Positions 59,801 through 64,000 of a stretch of 64,000 bases of DNA are shown in pieces. The translations under genes and the position numbers were made by a program. Position 1 is the first letter of the stretch, and each line of letters opens with the position of its first letter. Source of the stretch: Collybiopsis luxurians FD-317 M1 (taxonomy: Eukaryota > Basidiomycota > Agaricomycetes > Agaricales > Omphalotaceae); assembly GCA_000827265.1 (NCBI GenBank), contig KN834750.1, positions 1,651,297 through 1,715,296 of the forward strand, read 5' to 3'. The notes under the pieces were generated by a model, which was not told the origin of the DNA, did not search any database, and saw only the letters and a program-made list of their open reading frames with translations.

Positions 59801-60904
59801 TGAATACGGCTCGGGCAAGTCGGAGAGGCTTGTCGAAACCAACTGTGCAGACGAGGAACGGAAGGGCTTCCGTGAGGGCAACGGGGTCCATGGGAATACG
59901 GAACCACATGGCGATCGGAAGGGAAAGGAGGAGGGCAAAGACGGAAGAGGTGAAGATTGCGGAGGGAAGCCAAAAGTTTGAGCCGAGTCTGCGGGAGCGG
60001 TAGAACAACAAAAAGAAGGTGGTGTGCATGAGAATATAGCCTGCCAAGATGAGAACGATATCAAGAGAGTCTGCTTTCTAGATATGGAAGCAAATTGTTA
60101 GATGATATCATTTTATGGTACGACTTTTGTTCACATACCTTGGCTAAATCCCAGAATCGTACGACCAGAGCGCTAGCGGCGTAGGCTACCCATTTGGAGC
60201 TCTTCATGTCCCCGATCGACTCTACCTGCTTGGTTTCAACTTGGAATGCGACATTAGCTGAAGGTGTAGACTTGATCAACCAGTTGAATGAGGCGGTGAA
60301 GTTGTCCTTGAGACCTGGAATGAGGGCCAGAGTCTGATGAATAGACCGTGCGTTAACCAGCTCGTCAGTAAAGCAGGGGGCCTGGAGGTCGAGTGATTCG
60401 GCAGTTATGGGTCTGAAACAAGCCTTGTCGTATGCGAATCCAGTACGAGTATGTAATGAGGCCGGAAATTGTTTGGTAAAGTTGAGAACGGATTCGGCCA
60501 ATTGAGAATGGGTTAGAAAGGTGACGGATTCTGGAGTACCCTACAAAACATATAAGAAGTAAATTTACGCGTCAAGAAACATCGCGTACCTCCAAGTTTG
60601 TATGGACCGAGTCCAAGGAGTATTCTACAGGGAAAAGTTCAATAGGAAGGATAGAGGCGTCTGGAGTGTATTTTGCTTTAGCATGATGCCAAAAAGTGTC
60701 GCGAACATTGCTCCATTCGTCTCTGCGGTAAAGAGCATGTGAAGGACGGAGAACGGAAGGATACGAAGGTGCGAAGAAGGCTGAATGTTTTATTGCGGAA
60801 AGAATATGGAAATAAGCCAGAGTTCCGGCTACTGAGAAGAATACGATGGTCTCAATAGGTGAGTAGGCTGCATGGATAACAAAAGGCTTGAAAACAGCGC
60901 GCAT
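56836..60904 (-). CDS. HMG1: 3-hydroxy-3-methylglutaryl-CoA reductase
   Basis: Reduces HMG-CoA to mevalonate with NADPH, the controlled step of ergosterol and isoprenoid synthesis, in the ER membrane. Seven exons (60904-60590, 60540-60139, 60077-59535, 59479-59261, 59200-58246, 58179-57327, 57265-56836) give 1238 residues. The membrane part has a first helix ([20 protein letters not shown]), a lumenal loop, then a sterol-sensing-like block at about 240-420 ([34 protein letters not shown]). A Pro/Ser-rich linker follows, then a catalytic domain from about 730. Signatures are [27 protein letters not shown] (catalytic Glu), [29 protein letters not shown] (catalytic Lys) and [18 protein letters not shown] (catalytic Asp), and [14 protein letters not shown] near the end holds the catalytic His. 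The sterol-sensing block suggests sterol-controlled turnover. Confidence 0.96.
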
Positions 60905-63077
60905 GTTGAATGCTAGCGTCGACGCTGTAAAGTTGTAAAGCTGTATACAGTCAGTTAAGAAGTACACAGAAAATCAGTAAAGGGCTTACAGAGTGGAAAG
61001 CCTTGCCTGCTCTTTTAATAATTTTTGGGGGATAGGGTATATGGTACGACCTCTTTTTATGATATAGCCAGGGGTAAACACCGGTAATTATCCTTTTATG
61101 GAAAACGGCTGGGAATCTGCAGTAACCGACGTACATGCCGTCTCGGCACTCTCACAATACTCTACTCCTCCGCACTCTTATCTTACCCTTGAATTTCTTG
61201 TTCTACCTACCTCTTTTTCAGCCTGCTGACCTGCTCTTTTGTCGATGAATTTCTTTTTTTTCTCTATTTTTCTTCATTTTTTAGCATTTAGCAAGTAGCT
61301 GGTACCTACCACTCCGTGACAATCTGAACGCAACGCATAGCCATCTAGTTTTACCACCGAAGTCATTGCGTCTGTCCATACCTCATCGCTTTCACTCCCA
61401 GTCTCATTTCTTTACTCTGTAAATGTCGTTTTGTTCCGCTGAGACTGGAGCGCGTTATTGTTCTTGCTGCTCATTTCCTGGGCTCCGTGGTAGTATTACT
61501 ATAAATTCCCTCCCTCTTGTTGAGGCTGTCTAAGCGGATACAATATCATGATAACCACCCGAACGTACGGCCTCTACTTTTGAAACTGATACACATCACA
61601 CCCTCGGCAAGGCGACGACTAGCTAGCAATCTTATCGTTTTGCGGCTTCACTAGTTGCTCGCTAGAGTCGGCTATTCCAATGCTATCCGATAATCACGCA
61701 GCAAGTATCCTGTATAGCGCAGCATCTCACATCGTAACATCGGATCGATTATAGCCCCATCCGGTTGCCTACTTTCCACTGACGTCCCAAACAGAGTTGA
61801 TCATAGCCACTTTCCCAGTCTTCAGTCACCTTACCTCCCGTTACCCTCCCCTACCTCGGTTTTACTACTGTTTGGCGGTCGGATTTCACGGAACTATTCT
61901 TAATACACCGGCACTCTGGTTGTTTCGAATAGGATCACTAGCGGAAACTTGGCTTGTCCGTGTGAGTTGGTGTAGGTAGAGTATATAATTCTTTACTATA
62001 CAACTCGGTCATTTCATCGATAAGCACTAGGCAAGTACTTGCGGCCATATAAATCGCGCTCGGTATTAGTGCTACATCTTACCGGGTATGTTCTTCATTT
62101 CTCAAACGAACTATGTAAGTTATTTATATCGTTTCACTGCACTAACAGTAATGTAAGACCCATTCTATCGATAAGGATTACTTACGGCGGTTTGCTGCTT
62201 GACTTTAGCCTGGTGACCCAGCCCTCGATGGGTTGTCGTTGTTAAACTTGGTTAGTTTCTTGCTTAAGCCGACGAGGGGACTGCTTTAAGCCTAGCTTGG
62301 ACTTTATTTCTCGAATGTAGCTCGGCTGCTCGTTTGACCAAACTTGAGTTACATGACATGTGGTGCTACAAGAAAGGGAATACTAAATATTCATTCTTAA
62401 TGACATATTATTTTAGTCTGCAAAGTATTCACCTAACTAGTGGACCAGCGCTTCGAGAGCTAAACACCTACGTGACACACCAAGATATCGCTATGTAGAA
62501 GGTTGCTCAGTCAAGCCATATATACAGCATGTCGTATGTCGAAAGTCTCTGATAATTATCACGCCATCTGCGCATGCAGCGTCGATCCGAGAGGAGGACC
62601 AATCGAGGCCAAATTTGGGTCAAGATACCTCGCTTTGACCTTGCGTGTGCATTTGACGCAAACGATCATGTTTGTTTGTCGGTTTACGTGCGGCCTGCAG
62701 CCTCGCTTGCAATGTGTTCAACAGGACTTTAATTTCTCTTAAACTCAAGCGAGCACAAGCCGCTGATCTATTAATTAAGCGGTGGAGTTTCTTCACGTTA
62801 TGTAGTCGAGTAGGTATGTACTCAATTATTGAGAAGGATCGCGGAGAGCGTCTCCGAAGCTCGAGTTCAACTTGGAGAAGTACACTGTATTACATCAGAG
62901 AGAAAGCAGCTGAAGTAGCGAGTCCAAGTTATCTTATCTTATCAAAGCGTGAGAAACTGTATAGTGATTACCTCACATAGTCACGAGACTAGGTCACGGA
63001 CAGCGTGGGTAAGTACAAGCCGAGCCCGTAGCTGAATTTCTGGATTGCGACACAAACCGTAGCAGCGCACCGCAAGA
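60905..63077. other. Divergent intergenic region between HMGR and eL42
   Basis: About 2.2 kb. Pyrimidine-rich and T-rich blocks at 61180-61290 lie upstream of HMGR on its strand as purine tracts. The rest contains short frames without motif. I looked for tRNA-like A/B boxes and found none. It probably carries promoters of both genes. Confidence 0.5.
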
Positions 63078-63743
<666 letters not shown>

Positions 63744-64000
63744 ATTTGCTCGTCGTGCTACTTATGTACTCTATGCTTTTGCAATGACCATGCATTACTG
63801 TACCCTTCTCCCATGCCTCATGTCATTTTCTCTGACTGAAATACGGAACAAACTCTGTTAAATTGTTCGATTTTGAGGTGTCAGATTGCTGAAGTCGTAG
63901 ATAATATACACAACCAATCGATGAAATCTTTGAGATAATGATAAAAAAATTAAGTTCAACGCGGTACACGCGTCTACTAACTTGCCTTTATCCCTCCATG
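63744..64000. other. 3' region of eL42, no further gene seen
   Basis: AT-rich 3' UTR and flank; no frame or motif recognised before the window ends. Confidence 0.5.

Noticed and set aside
60905..63077. Possible tRNA or other small RNA genes in the large intergenic region
   Set aside because: I looked for B-box-like GGTTCGAATCC patterns and cloverleaf arms by eye and found none; a tRNAscan run would be decisive.

Overview
The window is nuclear DNA of a filamentous fungus, most likely a mushroom-forming basidiomycete (Agaricomycete). Almost every gene is cut by many 45-70 base GT-AG introns. Short exons of 8-21 bases are common. The gene set is fungal: Zn2Cys6/fungal_trans regulators, a WOPR regulator, a DUF6534-like membrane protein, a Git3-like receptor, an Rmd1/DUF155 protein, the exocyst subunit Sec5 and an HMG-CoA reductase with a sterol-sensing domain. 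All exon chains were assembled by hand from frame continuity and splice signals, with no alignment run.

Layout. 1-682 (-): 5' part of a histidine acid phosphatase. 993-1219 (+): possible 54-residue protein. 2341-4525 (+): two-exon protein with a C-terminal Cys/His/Asp arrangement like bacterial YopT/C58 cysteine proteases, a transfer candidate. 5173-9707 (-): complete 16-exon SMC2. 9954-11772 (+): FAD amine/amino-acid oxidoreductase. 12017-15281 (+): RING plus RRM protein. 16416-17343 (+): Ser-rich orphan. 17619-19198 (-): mitochondrial carrier.

19389-32128 (+): three tandem paralogous Zn2Cys6 transcription factors. Copies 2 and 3 are closest. The spacer between them is interrupted by about 2.8 kb holding a decayed reading frame and a palindromic element (27838-28776) whose inverted arms carry 18-base-period GCAAGATT arrays.

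32248-34156 (-): seven-transmembrane receptor. 36297-38931 (+): acyl-CoA synthetase with an apparent AT-AC intron and an 8-base exon, followed by two decayed copies of its own tail. 40477-42780 (+): DUF6534-like membrane protein. 43143-45206 (+): MutY adenine DNA glycosylase. 46959-48116 (+): WOPR regulator. 49744-51707 (+): Rmd1/DUF155 protein with a GC-AG intron. 52886-56525 (+): SEC5. 56836-60904 (-): HMG-CoA reductase. 63078-63743 (+): ribosomal protein eL42.

There is no obvious operon or biosynthetic cluster. Housekeeping genes (SMC2, SEC5, HMGR, MutY, eL42, carrier) alternate with lineage-variable ones (toxin-like gene, regulator array, receptor, membrane protein). The most dynamic parts are 19-32 kb and 36-40 kb, where local duplication, decay and insertion are visible. 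I found no tRNA, rRNA or CRISPR array.
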